This document shows, piece after piece, positions 31,107 to 39,163 of a stretch of DNA of 64,000 nucleotides (its first letter is position 1; each line of letters starts with the position of its first letter). Source of the DNA: a virus; the IMG/VR virus record IMGVR_UViG_3300005340_000004, positions 1-64,000 of that record; one strand, 5' to 3'. A program made the translations under genes and the position numbers. The notes under the pieces are model-generated. The model searched no databases and was not told the DNA's origin. It saw only the letters and a list, made by a program, of their open reading frames with translations.

Positions 31107-31496
31107 TCAAATGAGGTTGATGCCTAGCGTTTGGCAGAGAGCGAGGCAGTAGGCCATTGGAGAGGCGAAGTAGAATTTGACATATGACTCTTGGCTTTCG
31201 GCCTCGATCTCGTTGCACATGTGGTGCTCGAACATTCCATAATCCTCGTCCGTGATTAGCTTCCGGCACGCATCGACGATTGCGTTTAGGTCGTTGCAGT
31301 AATCGGGAACAGTGTCGCTAAAAAATACCTTGGCCGGGTCTTTCGGCGCATCCACTAGAACGAATCCACCGACTTCCGAAAGGTCTTTGAAGCTAAGGCG
31401 AGTCCATCCGGAATCGAATAGCCACCACTTAGCTCCTAGATGGAGGGCAATGGCAATTCGCACAGCCTCTTGTTTGTTTTTGGCGGGGGCGGTCAT
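31107..31496 (-). CDS. Hypothetical protein, 129 residues
   Basis: This mixed alpha/beta protein contains NKQEAVRIAIALHLGAKWWL and acidic stretches. It overlaps the previous gene by four bases. No family was recognised. Confidence 0.6.
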   Translation of the reverse strand: MTAPAKNKQEAVRIAIALHLGAKWWLFDSGWTRLSFKDLSEVGGFVLVDAPKDPAKVFFSDTVPDYCNDLNAIVDACRKLITDEDYGMFEHHMCNEIEAESQESYVKFYFASPMAYCLALCQTLGINLI

Positions 31497-31699
31497 TTCG
31501 ACTCCTTTTCTGATTTGGCCTCAGTCTCTTTCAAACTCGCCACAGTGAGGCAAATAAAGTCGAATCCAGTCTTGATAAAGAGAAGGATTGCGAGCCACGT
31601 AATCCCGCCATTCCAAGCGAGCAGCCCTGCTATTAGCGATAGAAGGCAAATCTTCTCCTCTTCGGTTGAAGAGGTAACAAGTTCTGATAGTGGTCTCAC
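31493..31699 (-). CDS. Small membrane protein, 68 residues
   Basis: Hydrophobic segments are at about 18-30 (ICLLSLIAGLLAW) and 34-57 (ITWLAILLFIKTGFDFICLTV). Overlaps link it to both neighbours. Function is unknown. Confidence 0.6.
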   Translation of the reverse strand: MRPLSELVTSSTEEEKICLLSLIAGLLAWNGGITWLAILLFIKTGFDFICLTVASLKETEAKSEKESK

Positions 31700-32526
31700 C
31701 CCTCACCCCCATTTCCAGCCGTTGCGATTGTGGGGAGAGTCGGGGTCCACGCGAGCGCATTAGTAATCCGGTCGGCGTAGTCAATGTTTGCATTTAGGAA
31801 GTCTGGATACATATCGCCTTGGAACTTTGAGACTTGAACGATAACAAAATCCGCAACGTCATTCTTGGGACACAGAACTAGGAATGGAACGCCCTCCTGT
31901 TCAGGAGCGCTCTCAATCGGCTGCCATTTAGACTCTGGCGGCTCTGTGGCGGTGAGGGCGGCGGCTATTAACTTTCCGACGGTTCTTGTTGCGTCGTGAA
32001 GCGGTCGGACATACTCCAACGCCTCCCGCATCCTGTCTCGCTGCTCCTTGAGGGCGGTGTTTTCGCGTTCGAGAGCGCTTGCCTTGTCCATCCACTCATT
32101 CCGATTTTGGACGGCGGCGGAGTGTGAGTCACAGGCGCTCGCAACGTCTACCCTAAGCTTTTCAATATACGTCTGTGCGTTTTTGTAAGCCTCTTCGTGA
32201 TACGCCGCGTTTGTTATAAGCGAATCCCGTTCATTCTGCATCAGCCCAAGCTCCAACAGAGCCTGTCCGCGCATCTCATCTGCGGCTGCGAAATGCCGCG
32301 CGCCCGTTTCAATCTCGTTGTTGTGCTGGTCGATAATGGCTTGGCACTTGTCCGGCGTTAGTTCCTGACACGCCAGAACCATTGAGGGTCCGTGCGGCGT
32401 CTCGTGCCAAACGACGTCATTCGACGGGCGGGGCGGCGTGTTGATGATAAAGCAGGCATCATTTTTTGCGCCCGCATACCATTTCTGCGGCTCGGCTTTT
32501 TTTAATTCGACGGGTGTATCACTCAT
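31696..32526 (-). CDS. Ead/Ea22-like protein with DUF551-like end
   Basis: In this 276-residue protein the middle is a long coiled coil (SALERENTALKEQRDRMREA). The end carries the DUF551-type pattern: KWQPIESAPEQEGVPFLVLC, later LAWTPTLPTI. Such fused early proteins are common in phages, with no firm function. A GAAGGAGA ribosome site precedes the start. Confidence 0.65.
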   Translation of the reverse strand: MSDTPVELKKAEPQKWYAGAKNDACFIINTPPRPSNDVVWHETPHGPSMVLACQELTPDKCQAIIDQHNNEIETGARHFAAADEMRGQALLELGLMQNERDSLITNAAYHEEAYKNAQTYIEKLRVDVASACDSHSAAVQNRNEWMDKASALERENTALKEQRDRMREALEYVRPLHDATRTVGKLIAAALTATEPPESKWQPIESAPEQEGVPFLVLCPKNDVADFVIVQVSKFQGDMYPDFLNANIDYADRITNALAWTPTLPTIATAGNGGEG

Positions 32527-32594
32527 TATCTCTCCTTCGGTTGTTATATATCTACTCCTTGTTTACCACATTCTTCATGGTTGTCCAGAGGTTT

Positions 32595-32610
32595 TTCTTG
32601 TTAACAATAA
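32595..32610. repeat. Palindromic 16-mer, exact copy
   Basis: TTCTTGTTAACAATAA, covering the stop codon of the RusA-type gene. Confidence 0.85.
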
Positions 32611-33101
32611 ATTTCCATTTCCGCCAATGGGTTTTCTTTGTCGTAGTCCCTGGTGGATTTTGAAACCCATATCAGAGTATCGTCTTTTACGACTCCGGCT
32701 TTCTCAAGAACGTGAAAGATCGCATCAATGATGGCTGGTTGGTCCCTGCGTCTTTTGTCTCCCGATACATAGAACAGATTCATATTGCACGGAGCGGAGA
32801 TAGGTTCCCAGTCTTGGGGCAGTTGTCCTTTTATTTCCGCCACCTTCTCATCCCGCCACTTCGCCCATTCCTTTTTCGGGAAATGGAGGCCGGACCTTGT
32901 CACAACCATGTTGTTTTTACCCCCACGAATCTGTCCGATCATTAACAGATTGATCTTCCTATTCCCCTTGGGCTTTTCTTGGCCCGTAACAGCCTCTATC
33001 AGAGCTTTTCCTGCCGGACCTTGGGCTTTTAGCGTCTCCTCTACTTTAAGTTCTTTGTTGGCCCTTAAAGCGGAGTTTAGCTGTTCTTGTGTCCAACTCA
33101 T
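32601..33101 (-). CDS. rusA: RusA-type Holliday junction resolvase
   Basis: The C-terminal half of this 166-residue protein matches RusA: GDKRRRDQPAIIDAIFHVLE, KAGVVKDDTLIWVSKST and a final RDYDKENPLAEMEI. The spaced Asp residues are the metal ligands of this dimeric junction-cutting enzyme. It would resolve recombination and replication branches before packaging. The N-terminal 50 residues are an extra Lys-rich helical region. A perfect palindrome covers its stop codon. Confidence 0.82.
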   Translation of the reverse strand: MSWTQEQLNSALRANKELKVEETLKAQGPAGKALIEAVTGQEKPKGNRKINLLMIGQIRGGKNNMVVTRSGLHFPKKEWAKWRDEKVAEIKGQLPQDWEPISAPCNMNLFYVSGDKRRRDQPAIIDAIFHVLEKAGVVKDDTLIWVSKSTRDYDKENPLAEMEIYC

Positions 33102-33511
33102 TTTGGAGGGTGCGGTAAAGGCATCCAGTGAGTTGGCTCGGTGTCATGGAAAGCTCCATAAACCCCAGCATCTTCGGAAAAACTTCGCCAACAGGGATCG
33201 TAGACAGAGCTTTCATCATCATCCCAATATGCGGTTACAATTCTATTATCTAGTTCATCTCCTATGCAACCTCCGTAAATCAAAATCCATGTTCCGTCTT
33301 TAGGGGCCGTTTCGATTGGTTTCCACGAAATTTCGGCCATCAGTCTTTTGGCGTAGATAACTTGGTCCAACCCCTCCTCGTAAAGATGCTGCAACCATTC
33401 TTGGGGAGATAAAGGATTTTCGGCAACTGTTGTCCCGTATTTTTCCATGCCTTTTTTCTGGCGATCTGCAATGTCTCGACAGACTTCAGCCTCGGTTCCT
33501 TTTGGATTCAC
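33098..33511 (-). CDS. DUF551-like protein with helical N-terminal part
   Basis: The last 75 residues carry the DUF551 pattern: SWKPIETAPKDGTWILIYGG and a final EPTHWMPLPHPP. The first 60 residues (ADRQKKGMEKYGTTVAENPL) resemble the helical repeats often found in MazG-like or phage accessory proteins. It starts with GTG in a GTGA overlap. Function is unknown. Confidence 0.65.
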   Translation of the reverse strand: MNPKGTEAEVCRDIADRQKKGMEKYGTTVAENPLSPQEWLQHLYEEGLDQVIYAKRLMAEISWKPIETAPKDGTWILIYGGCIGDELDNRIVTAYWDDDESSVYDPCWRSFSEDAGVYGAFHDTEPTHWMPLPHPPK

Positions 33512-33612
33512 GGCTCAACTACCTCCCCGCACCAGCGACATTGAAAGGTATCACAGCGACATCCGGCTACAGGCTTCCACTCATGGGCGCATTCTTCTTT
33601 TTCTTCAGTCAT
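33508..33612 (-). CDS. Tiny zinc-finger-like protein, 34 residues
   Basis: The frame is bounded by an ATGA overlap at its start and a GTGA overlap at its end. It has a CxH and CxC/CxxC pattern (CAHEWKPVAGCRC, FQCRWCGEV) that would bind one zinc ion. It is an easily missed gene; function is unknown. Confidence 0.6.
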   Translation of the reverse strand: MTEEKEECAHEWKPVAGCRCDTFQCRWCGEVVEP

Positions 33613-33839
33613 TTCGAGAAAAGGGTTTTGCGTTTGAGGAGTTTGATGTTTTTCACTTTGTCGAAAGAACCACCCTTTTCGGGTGGTCTAGCCCATTTTC
33701 CTTTCCATTTACAGGTGTATTCAATGGCTCGAATGCCTCCGTCTTTGTCGACTCTTTCCACCTTCACAAGGTAGAAATATTGCCCATTAAAAGCATTGAG
33801 AGTCACCACGTCACCGTATTTCAAATCAGTTGTTTTCAT
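33609..33839 (-). CDS. Hypothetical small basic protein, 76 residues
   Basis: This beta-rich basic protein contains KYGDVVTLNAFNGQYFYLVK. It begins directly after a promoter-like site and an ATATATG leader. No family was recognised. Confidence 0.6.
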   Translation of the reverse strand: MKTTDLKYGDVVTLNAFNGQYFYLVKVERVDKDGGIRAIEYTCKWKGKWARPPEKGGSFDKVKNIKLLKRKTLFSK

Positions 33840-33851
33840 ATATCTATGTTG

Positions 33852-33880
33852 TGTTTATCTCATTTTTGGATTGGTGTCCA
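33852..33880 (-). promoter_or_regulatory. Sigma70-like promoter of the accessory operon
   Basis: On the minus strand, TGGACA (33880-33875) and TAAACA (33857-33852) are 17 bases apart, upstream of a GATATATG start at 33839. The string GAGATAAACA recurs before the 41857 start, so this leader type is reused. Confidence 0.5.
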
Positions 33881-33980
33881 TTGTTTTGTTTATCTATTTT
33901 TATGGCGTCTCTTTGCCATTTTCTCCAGAGTAGATGGTGTAAAATCGGGATGCGATTTCCCATAGCTCGGAGGAGTTTTC

Positions 33981-35732
33981 TTATTGGTTGGGGATTTCTC
34001 GGAGGCATAATCCGGTGTCGATTGACATTCCTACAGTTTTTCCGGCTACGCCCCTTGTGTTTTTAAGGACGCGCACTTTCATGGTTTCTCGACTGTCTTT
34101 CCAGACTCCTAGAACCAGGCCGCAAGAGTTTTCGATTGATCCTGACTCCTTGGCATCTTCCAAGTTTGGCTCATAGACCTGTTGTTTTTCAGTTGGCTTT
34201 TCTTTTCGTTTCGGCGGTCGTCCGACTTGAGAAAGGATGATTCCGATTGCTCCCCATTTTTTAGCCAACACTTTGGCCTCTTCGGCGGCGTCTGAGATTC
34301 GTTCGTATCTTGATCCTGAACCTCGGATCAGTTGGATGTAGTCGATTAAGAAGACCTCTGGAGTTTTGCCAATTTTTGCGCTGCTTCGTTCTATCTGCTC
34401 ATCCACATACTTCATGGAGATGTTGGATTTCATGCAGATGTAGAGATTGTTTAATCTGTTCGTCTGCTGCCACTGGACGTTGCTTTTGAGTAGCTTTTCC
34501 CTGATGGTGTCTCCACTCGTGCGGGTTGCCATGGCGATACTTCTCTCAACCATCAGTTCTTCCGCCAGCTCGATTTCAAAGATGAGAGACGCCAGTTCCG
34601 GGTTGGACATCAGGATATTTTGGGCGGTTGCTGTTTTCAAATTCCCGGTTCCTCCCATGATTGCCAAAAGATCGCCCCGAACTAGAGGGCGGACGTTTAG
34701 GGATGGCAACCATTTGGTTAAATCAAGCTGAATGTCCGAGTTGTTGGCGGCGTTTTGCTTGTAGCGCCTGACCAGCTCATCCATAGAGTAAATTTCACAA
34801 TCCACTCCTCGGTGAAGGAAGTTGGATTTTGAGACTACTCTTTGAAGGTCTGCCGCTGGTTCTTGAGAGGCGTTTATGTAATCCGTTACATCTTTGATTG
34901 GATTTTCATTGAATGTTTTGGGAAGTTCGGCCCATTTTGTCCAAGCCACCCGGCCTTCAAGGGCTTTTAAGACCATTTTCCCATGCTCTAGTCCCGGCTC
35001 ATCATTGTCGGGAATGATGATGATTTTCTTGTTTTCAAGAATCTGCGTGTAGGACGGGAGCCATTTTTTGGCTCCTCCTGGGTTGCAGGTTGCGACGATG
35101 TCCAACTTTCTCAGGGTTTCGACATCCTTTTCTCCCTCCACGATTACAACCGTATCGGATGACATGACTTCCGGGAGATTGTAAAGCAGCCTCTCAACTC
35201 CCTCCATTTTCCAGTCGAATGAACCGTCTGAATTTACTTTACGCTGTCGGAAGGTTTTTGGCTCGTATCGGACGACTTGATAGCTGAGTTTCCCAGTAGG
35301 GTCGAAATAGTCGTAGGTTGCGACTTCTCTCCTTGTCACTTCTTGCGGCCCTGATGTGGCTACAGAGCGTTTTGTTTGTGTTTTGGTATTCGGAGTGCGG
35401 TCCATTGGTTTTTCGCCTGTAATGAGGCTCACAGCTTCACTCCTCGAAACATTCCACAGTTTTTCCGCAAGAATGATAACATCCCCTCCTCCGCATCCTC
35501 CAAAGCAATGCCAGATTTGTTTCTTGAGATTAACTTGAAAACTGGGTGATCGGTCTTCGTGCAGAGGGCAACAGTAGGAAATTTCATCGCCTTTGCGAGA
35601 TTTTGGCTGATAGCCCTGATTTTCAAGAAATTCATCAAGCGGGTAGTCAAACTTGATTTTTTCGAAGTCGATTTCAGATGAAGGAGGCATAAGTGGAGGG
35701 AGATTCTGATTGAGAGGGCCGCGTGTCGCCAT
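33981..35732 (-). CDS. Primase-helicase
   Basis: This 583-residue protein joins three parts. An N-terminal CHC2-type zinc finger has CCPLHEDRSPSFQVN and HCFGGCGGGD (about 49-85). A TOPRIM domain has VVIVEGEKDVETLRKL (about 195) and IIIIPDNDEPG (about 238). A DnaB/T7 gp4-like helicase has Walker A GGTGNLKTATAQN (about 356), LIDYIQLIRG and a final VRVLKNTRGVAGKTVG. It would unwind and prime DNA at the fork. A perfect palindrome lies inside the TOPRIM region at 35026. It overlaps the upstream gene by 59 bases; a later start at 35690 is possible. Confidence 0.9.
   Translation of the reverse strand: MATRGPLNQNLPPLMPPSSEIDFEKIKFDYPLDEFLENQGYQPKSRKGDEISYCCPLHEDRSPSFQVNLKKQIWHCFGGCGGGDVIILAEKLWNVSRSEAVSLITGEKPMDRTPNTKTQTKRSVATSGPQEVTRREVATYDYFDPTGKLSYQVVRYEPKTFRQRKVNSDGSFDWKMEGVERLLYNLPEVMSSDTVVIVEGEKDVETLRKLDIVATCNPGGAKKWLPSYTQILENKKIIIIPDNDEPGLEHGKMVLKALEGRVAWTKWAELPKTFNENPIKDVTDYINASQEPAADLQRVVSKSNFLHRGVDCEIYSMDELVRRYKQNAANNSDIQLDLTKWLPSLNVRPLVRGDLLAIMGGTGNLKTATAQNILMSNPELASLIFEIELAEELMVERSIAMATRTSGDTIREKLLKSNVQWQQTNRLNNLYICMKSNISMKYVDEQIERSSAKIGKTPEVFLIDYIQLIRGSGSRYERISDAAEEAKVLAKKWGAIGIILSQVGRPPKRKEKPTEKQQVYEPNLEDAKESGSIENSCGLVLGVWKDSRETMKVRVLKNTRGVAGKTVGMSIDTGLCLREIPNQ
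35026..35041. repeat. Palindromic 16-mer, exact copy
   Basis: TTCTTGTTTTCAAGAA, inside the primase-helicase gene, encoding ILENKK. Confidence 0.8.
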
Positions 35733-36435
35733 TTAGGAAAATTCCCCGCCAGCCTTGGGCGATTGTGGTTTGAATTGCTTGGATGGAGGCGTCCAGCCCG
35801 TGTTCAGCCATGCGGTCCCACTGTTTTTGGATTGAGTGAGGGCGGAGCGCGCCATGCCCTGATTTACGACGGTGGTCCTGATACTCCTCCCAAGCTGCGC
35901 GGAATCGCTCAGTGTCCAACAGGGATGGTAAAGTTGGTTCGGTTATGCTTTTAACCCCTTGTTGGGATTTTTCCGCCTTAACCCCTTTTTGTTCTAAAGC
36001 ATTTATATTACCAGTATCTAAGCATTTGGGTGCATTTTCACCACCCATGGCGTTTTCGCAGGGGTGGTCCACCCCCTCGTTTTCCGCAGGGGTGGAAACG
36101 ACCTTAACGAAATACTTTACCTTCACATACCATCCCGTAATTTCACTCTCGTTGTTTCGACTACAAACATCCTCAATTAGTCCAATTTCTCGGAGCTGGG
36201 ATTTTCGCATCTGAACCTTCCTTTCGCCCCATCCCAGTCCTTTAGAAATGTAAGAAACTGTGCATTTTATCTGGGAAGTTTCCTGCCACCTCGCCGTATA
36301 GGATAAGAAAAGATAAAGAGCCAAAAGGTCGGAGCAATTTTCCTGTTTAAGCAGGCGGTCGATAGTTACTTTTGTAACCCCAACACTGCCATAATTGGGA
36401 TCGGATTCCGCTACGCGGGTTTCGTATCTTCCCAT
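35674..36435 (-). CDS. Replication initiator-like winged-helix protein
   Basis: This 253-residue protein has an N-terminal winged-helix-like region (VTIDRLLKQENCSDLLALYL, IKCTVSYISKGLGWGERKVQ), a Ser/Pro-rich linker and a C-terminal helical domain (KQWDRMAEHGLDASIQAI). This order is seen in phage replisome organizers and DnaD/DnaB-loader-like proteins. It sits just upstream of the primase-helicase, which fits. A structured leader with a U-run precedes it. Confidence 0.65.
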   Translation of the reverse strand: MGRYETRVAESDPNYGSVGVTKVTIDRLLKQENCSDLLALYLFLSYTARWQETSQIKCTVSYISKGLGWGERKVQMRKSQLREIGLIEDVCSRNNESEITGWYVKVKYFVKVVSTPAENEGVDHPCENAMGGENAPKCLDTGNINALEQKGVKAEKSQQGVKSITEPTLPSLLDTERFRAAWEEYQDHRRKSGHGALRPHSIQKQWDRMAEHGLDASIQAIQTTIAQGWRGIFLNGDTRPSQSESPSTYASFI

Positions 36436-36452
36436 GATATTTACACTCCAAA

Positions 36453-36581
36453 CATAAAAAATTTAGCTGCTCTAGTGTGGAGCCGGGACCGGAAATTTGG
36501 CACTCCTGCCTATTCCCAGCCCCACACGGGAGCAGCTTAATTAAAAGTTTGAGACTGTAGGGATTCCGGCCCCTATCAAAC
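36453..36581 (-). promoter_or_regulatory. Structured RNA leader/attenuator before initiator gene
   Basis: The gap has no gene. On the minus strand an outer stem of 8 bp (36530-36537 with 36465-36472) and an inner 6 bp (36522-36527 with 36475-36480) enclose a CTGGGAA/TTTCCGG stem and a GGCA-GGAG-TGCC hairpin. A run of six U (36461-36456) follows, as in an intrinsic terminator. Just upstream, 36547-36581 forms a second GTTTGA...TCAAAC hairpin with an inner TAGGG/CCCTA stem. This suits an attenuator or riboswitch-like element controlling replication genes. Confidence 0.55.
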
Positions 36582-36618
36582 AGCGCGAGCAATCTGACGC
36601 ACTCACTCTATCTTTCTC

Positions 36619-37158
36619 TCAGATGGAGTCAAGATTCTTGTTTTCAATAATCTTCCTGTCGGCCATGCAGATGGTGTCTGCGTGAGCTGCCCCATGAGCC
36701 ACTGGCAAAATCTCAATAATCTCATATCCCCTTTTCTTTCCCATTCCGTTACTGTTCCATCCAAAAGTCAGGACAAGTCCGCTTTCTTGAACAAGAGGAT
36801 GAAAAGCGTCTTTAATGTTGGTCCAAAAAGAAGATTGAGTGTCGTGCATGGTGCATTCCCGTCCAATCGACTTGTAGCACTCAGAAACTTGTCGGGGCGA
36901 GTATGGTGGGTCAAGTATCAAAAGATCGCAGAAAACCCCGCCAGACACCAAGAATCGCCCATATTCTACAGCATCCATATGGCAGGTTGCCTCGGTGTCA
37001 GGATTCAGGTCGTTGGTAAAAGTGGCCCATGTTTTGTTTCTGGCAAAAGGGTCGATACTCACGGTTGAGTCTTTCAAATACCTCTGCACAAATTCTCCAA
37101 TCGGCTTAATGGAGAATGTGCAAGAATTTGGCATTGCCCACGCTCGTGACATTTTCAC
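36619..37158 (-). CDS. Putative DNA methyltransferase (DPPY type)
   Basis: This 179-residue protein has the catalytic motif LLILDPPYSPRQV near residue 82 and an earlier VSIDPFARNKTWATFTNDLN, with motif I-like spacing. DPPY methyltransferases act on adenine N6 or cytosine N4. It may protect phage DNA from restriction. The protein is short and lacks an obvious separate target-recognition domain. It starts with GTG in a GTGA overlap. Confidence 0.75.
   Translation of the reverse strand: MKMSRAWAMPNSCTFSIKPIGEFVQRYLKDSTVSIDPFARNKTWATFTNDLNPDTEATCHMDAVEYGRFLVSGGVFCDLLILDPPYSPRQVSECYKSIGRECTMHDTQSSFWTNIKDAFHPLVQESGLVLTFGWNSNGMGKKRGYEIIEILPVAHGAAHADTICMADRKIIENKNLDSI
36635..36650. repeat. Palindromic 16-mer, exact copy
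   Basis: TTCTTGTTTTCAATAA, in the last codons of the DNA methyltransferase gene, encoding IIENKN. Confidence 0.85.
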
Positions 37159-37454
37159 GACAAAACCCTCTCCATAATCTCATTCACGATTCTTTCACGA
37201 TCTTCGTTGGCAACCATCGGCCCCATAAAAGCACGCTGAACGCCGATTTCGGAATCTTTGAAAGTTACTCGCAAGACATTGGTTTCCTCGTCCAGATGAG
37301 AGATGACGTATCTTCGATTTCCCAGGAAGAGAGCATCTATCTCTCCAGCTACGTTTCCATCGTCGTCGATTGCTTCAAAGTTTCCGTGTAGCTGCTGATA
37401 ATTATTGGCCTCTACGAAGTCGCAGAGGGAGTTTATGAGGTCTTCTCGGAGCAT
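37155..37454 (-). CDS. Hypothetical protein, 99 residues
   Basis: The ATG at 37454 is chosen because longer forms run through the neighbour. The product is acidic alpha/beta (REDLINSLCDFVEANNYQQL at the start). No family was recognised. Confidence 0.6.
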   Translation of the reverse strand: MLREDLINSLCDFVEANNYQQLHGNFEAIDDDGNVAGEIDALFLGNRRYVISHLDEETNVLRVTFKDSEIGVQRAFMGPMVANEDRERIVNEIMERVLS

Positions 37455-37455
37455 T

Positions 37456-37695
37456 TTATTCAGACCATTCGTAAATTTCGCAGAAAGGAGCAGAAAGAAT
37501 CCGGTCGGGCTTTTTGTCCAAATAACAGTTGGTGGTCTTTTCTTCGTGGCGATACCCGTATTGAGAAACATGGGCCGCGCGAAGTTCGTTTCTGGCCTCA
37601 TCTTCTGATCTAGCCAGAACGTAAGCGATGGAGGAGCCGTAAGAAACCTGATAAGGTTGATTCCAGATATATAATTTTATCTCGTCCATATTCAT
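37456..37695 (-). CDS. Hypothetical protein, 79 residues
   Basis: The ATG at 37695 sits directly beside a perfect palindrome (37696). The product begins with a beta-rich IKLYIWNQPYQVSYG and then a helix. No family was recognised. Confidence 0.6.
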   Translation of the reverse strand: MNMDEIKLYIWNQPYQVSYGSSIAYVLARSEDEARNELRAAHVSQYGYRHEEKTTNCYLDKKPDRILSAPFCEIYEWSE

Positions 37696-37901
37696 TTATT
37701 GTTATCAAGAATGAGCTGAATCTCAGCCTCTATCTCCAAAGCCTGTTCTCGGGCCAAAGAAAACAGAGCCATCCAATCGCTCGACCACCCTTCCCTTGCT
37801 GTATCTCGGTCGGCACAGGCTCGGAACATTGCCATTTCACTTACCATACGAGCATGTTTGGCACGTAGGAATTTCAGTTTGTCTTGTGTGTTTATGTTCA
37901 T
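37692..37901 (-). CDS. Hypothetical helical protein, first of operon
   Basis: This 69-residue helical protein begins MNINTQDKLKFLRAKHARMV. Its last codons (LDNNK) are encoded by the palindrome at 37696. It is the most upstream gene of the central minus block. Confidence 0.6.
   Translation of the reverse strand: MNINTQDKLKFLRAKHARMVSEMAMFRACADRDTAREGWSSDWMALFSLAREQALEIEAEIQLILDNNK
37696..37711. repeat. Palindromic 16-mer, exact copy
   Basis: TTATTGTTATCAAGAA, directly before the 37695 start codon, encoding the LDNNK end of the previous gene. Confidence 0.85.
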
Positions 37902-37909
37902 CTTTCACT

Positions 37910-37938
37910 TTTCTACAAAAAAGTTATGGACTTCGCAA
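37910..37938 (-). promoter_or_regulatory. Possible promoter of the central minus block
   Basis: On the minus strand, TTGCGA (37938-37933) and TAGAAA (37915-37910) are 17 bases apart. TTGCGA is the same hexamer as in the 23173 promoter. The start codon at 37901 would be almost leaderless, which lowers confidence. Confidence 0.35.
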
Positions 37939-37966
37939 GGAGAATCTGTTTATCTCGTTTGTAGAT

Positions 37967-38461
37967 ATGAAACACACGAAATTACCCGACGGCCTTCCAC
38001 CTCTTCCCCCTGTCCCTGAAGGATACGACAAAATTGAACTCAAGGGATGGGGATGGAGTAGCAATAAAAAGAAAGTTCCGTATTCGATTGCCTCAAAAGA
38101 GAATGAAGAATGGATGAATTTCATTCCTGATGTTGCAACGGGAATCCAGAGATTTTACTACATCGTTGCCGTCAAATCCCCCAAGAAGAAGGTTATTGTT
38201 AACAAGAAGGGCTGGATTTCATTTAAGGATCAAATTCCGAAAAAGTCCGACTATCCTATCGCTAGTTTTTGCAAAGGCCAGCGGATAATTGTTTGGGATA
38301 CCGAAGATCATCCTGAGTTCGGAATGGACGAATATTGGATTAGTTTGACATTTCCTGAGCCGCCTAAAATTAACGAATCGGCGTTTGAAACTTGGTGGAA
38401 ATCTACTGGCTTCAAACATGGTAAAAAGGAAGCTCTTGCTGCGTGGGATGCAAAGAAGTGA
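37967..38461 (+). CDS. Hypothetical protein, 164 residues
   Basis: The ATG at 37967 follows a GTAGAT leader and is preferred over longer frames. The product begins with a Pro-rich stretch (DGLPPLPPVPEGYDKIELKG) and then a mixed domain. A perfect palindrome inside the gene encodes VIVNKKG. No family was recognised. Confidence 0.6.
   Translation: MKHTKLPDGLPPLPPVPEGYDKIELKGWGWSSNKKKVPYSIASKENEEWMNFIPDVATGIQRFYYIVAVKSPKKKVIVNKKGWISFKDQIPKKSDYPIASFCKGQRIIVWDTEDHPEFGMDEYWISLTFPEPPKINESAFETWWKSTGFKHGKKEALAAWDAKK
38193..38208. repeat. Palindromic 16-mer, exact copy
   Basis: TTATTGTTAACAAGAA, inside the 164-residue gene, encoding VIVNKK. Confidence 0.85.
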
Positions 38462-38652
38462 ATAGCGATTTCGGAAGGTTGGCCGGGATCGCTTTAGTTA
38501 TTCTCTGCCTAACCATAGGAATGGGCAGTTGTGCATTCCTATGCAATTCTCGCATGGAGCTACGAACATATTCCGATCCCGATAAGCGAACGCAGGCAGA
38601 GAAATCGTCTCGTCAAATTCAAGCCGAGTATCAGCAGTCTCAAACTAAATGA
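38458..38652 (+). CDS. Small membrane or lipoprotein-like protein
   Basis: A GTG start at 38458 gives a GTGA overlap; an ATG 15 bases earlier is also in frame. The 64-residue product has one hydrophobic span ending GMGSCAF, which is weakly lipobox-like, then a polar tail. Function is unknown. Confidence 0.55.
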   Translation: MNSDFGRLAGIALVILCLTIGMGSCAFLCNSRMELRTYSDPDKRTQAEKSSRQIQAEYQQSQTK

Positions 38653-38906
38653 ACCAGAAATTTACAGCCTGCCTAGTAAGCAACAACGGCAAATTGGAGC
38701 TGCATGTATCCAGTCAAGCCGGACTCAACATCCTTGGAACTCGCCATGAACGAGCAGAATCTGGAGAGCGGTTTCCGCAGGTAGTTCGGGATTTCCACCA
38801 AGAAGAGAATGCCGAAAACATTGAGATTGCTGTAGCTGCCCTTGAGGCCACGCAAGCATTTTTTAACCGTGTGCAGAATAAACCTCAGAAGAAATCTAAG
38901 AAATGA
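38649..38906 (+). CDS. Hypothetical protein, 85 residues
   Basis: It has a beta-rich start (NQKFTACLVSNNGKLELHVS) and a helical Lys-rich end. ATGA overlaps link it to both neighbours. No family was recognised. Confidence 0.6.
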   Translation: MNQKFTACLVSNNGKLELHVSSQAGLNILGTRHERAESGERFPQVVRDFHQEENAENIEIAVAALEATQAFFNRVQNKPQKKSKK

Positions 38907-39163
38907 CATATACAGCATGGACATTGGATAAAGAAGAGATGGAGCGATTTGCTAGTGGGGCGATGTGTTCAACAATTGCCCATCTCATTAAAGATGAAAT
39001 TATTACTCCTGAGCAGGCGTCCAAATGGGTTGATTCACATACAATGACAGTTCTTACAAAGAACAGCGTTATGGATAATATCGCAAGACTTCTAGGGTTA
39101 GTAGAAAAAGGAAAAGGATCATCTCTACAATTTCGAGTTGTAGAACTCGATTTGCCAAAATGA
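38903..39163 (+). CDS. Hypothetical protein, 86 residues
   Basis: This helical protein begins MTYTAWTLDKEEMERFASG. It overlaps its neighbours by four bases. No family was recognised. Confidence 0.6.
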   Translation: MTYTAWTLDKEEMERFASGAMCSTIAHLIKDEIITPEQASKWVDSHTMTVLTKNSVMDNIARLLGLVEKGKGSSLQFRVVELDLPK

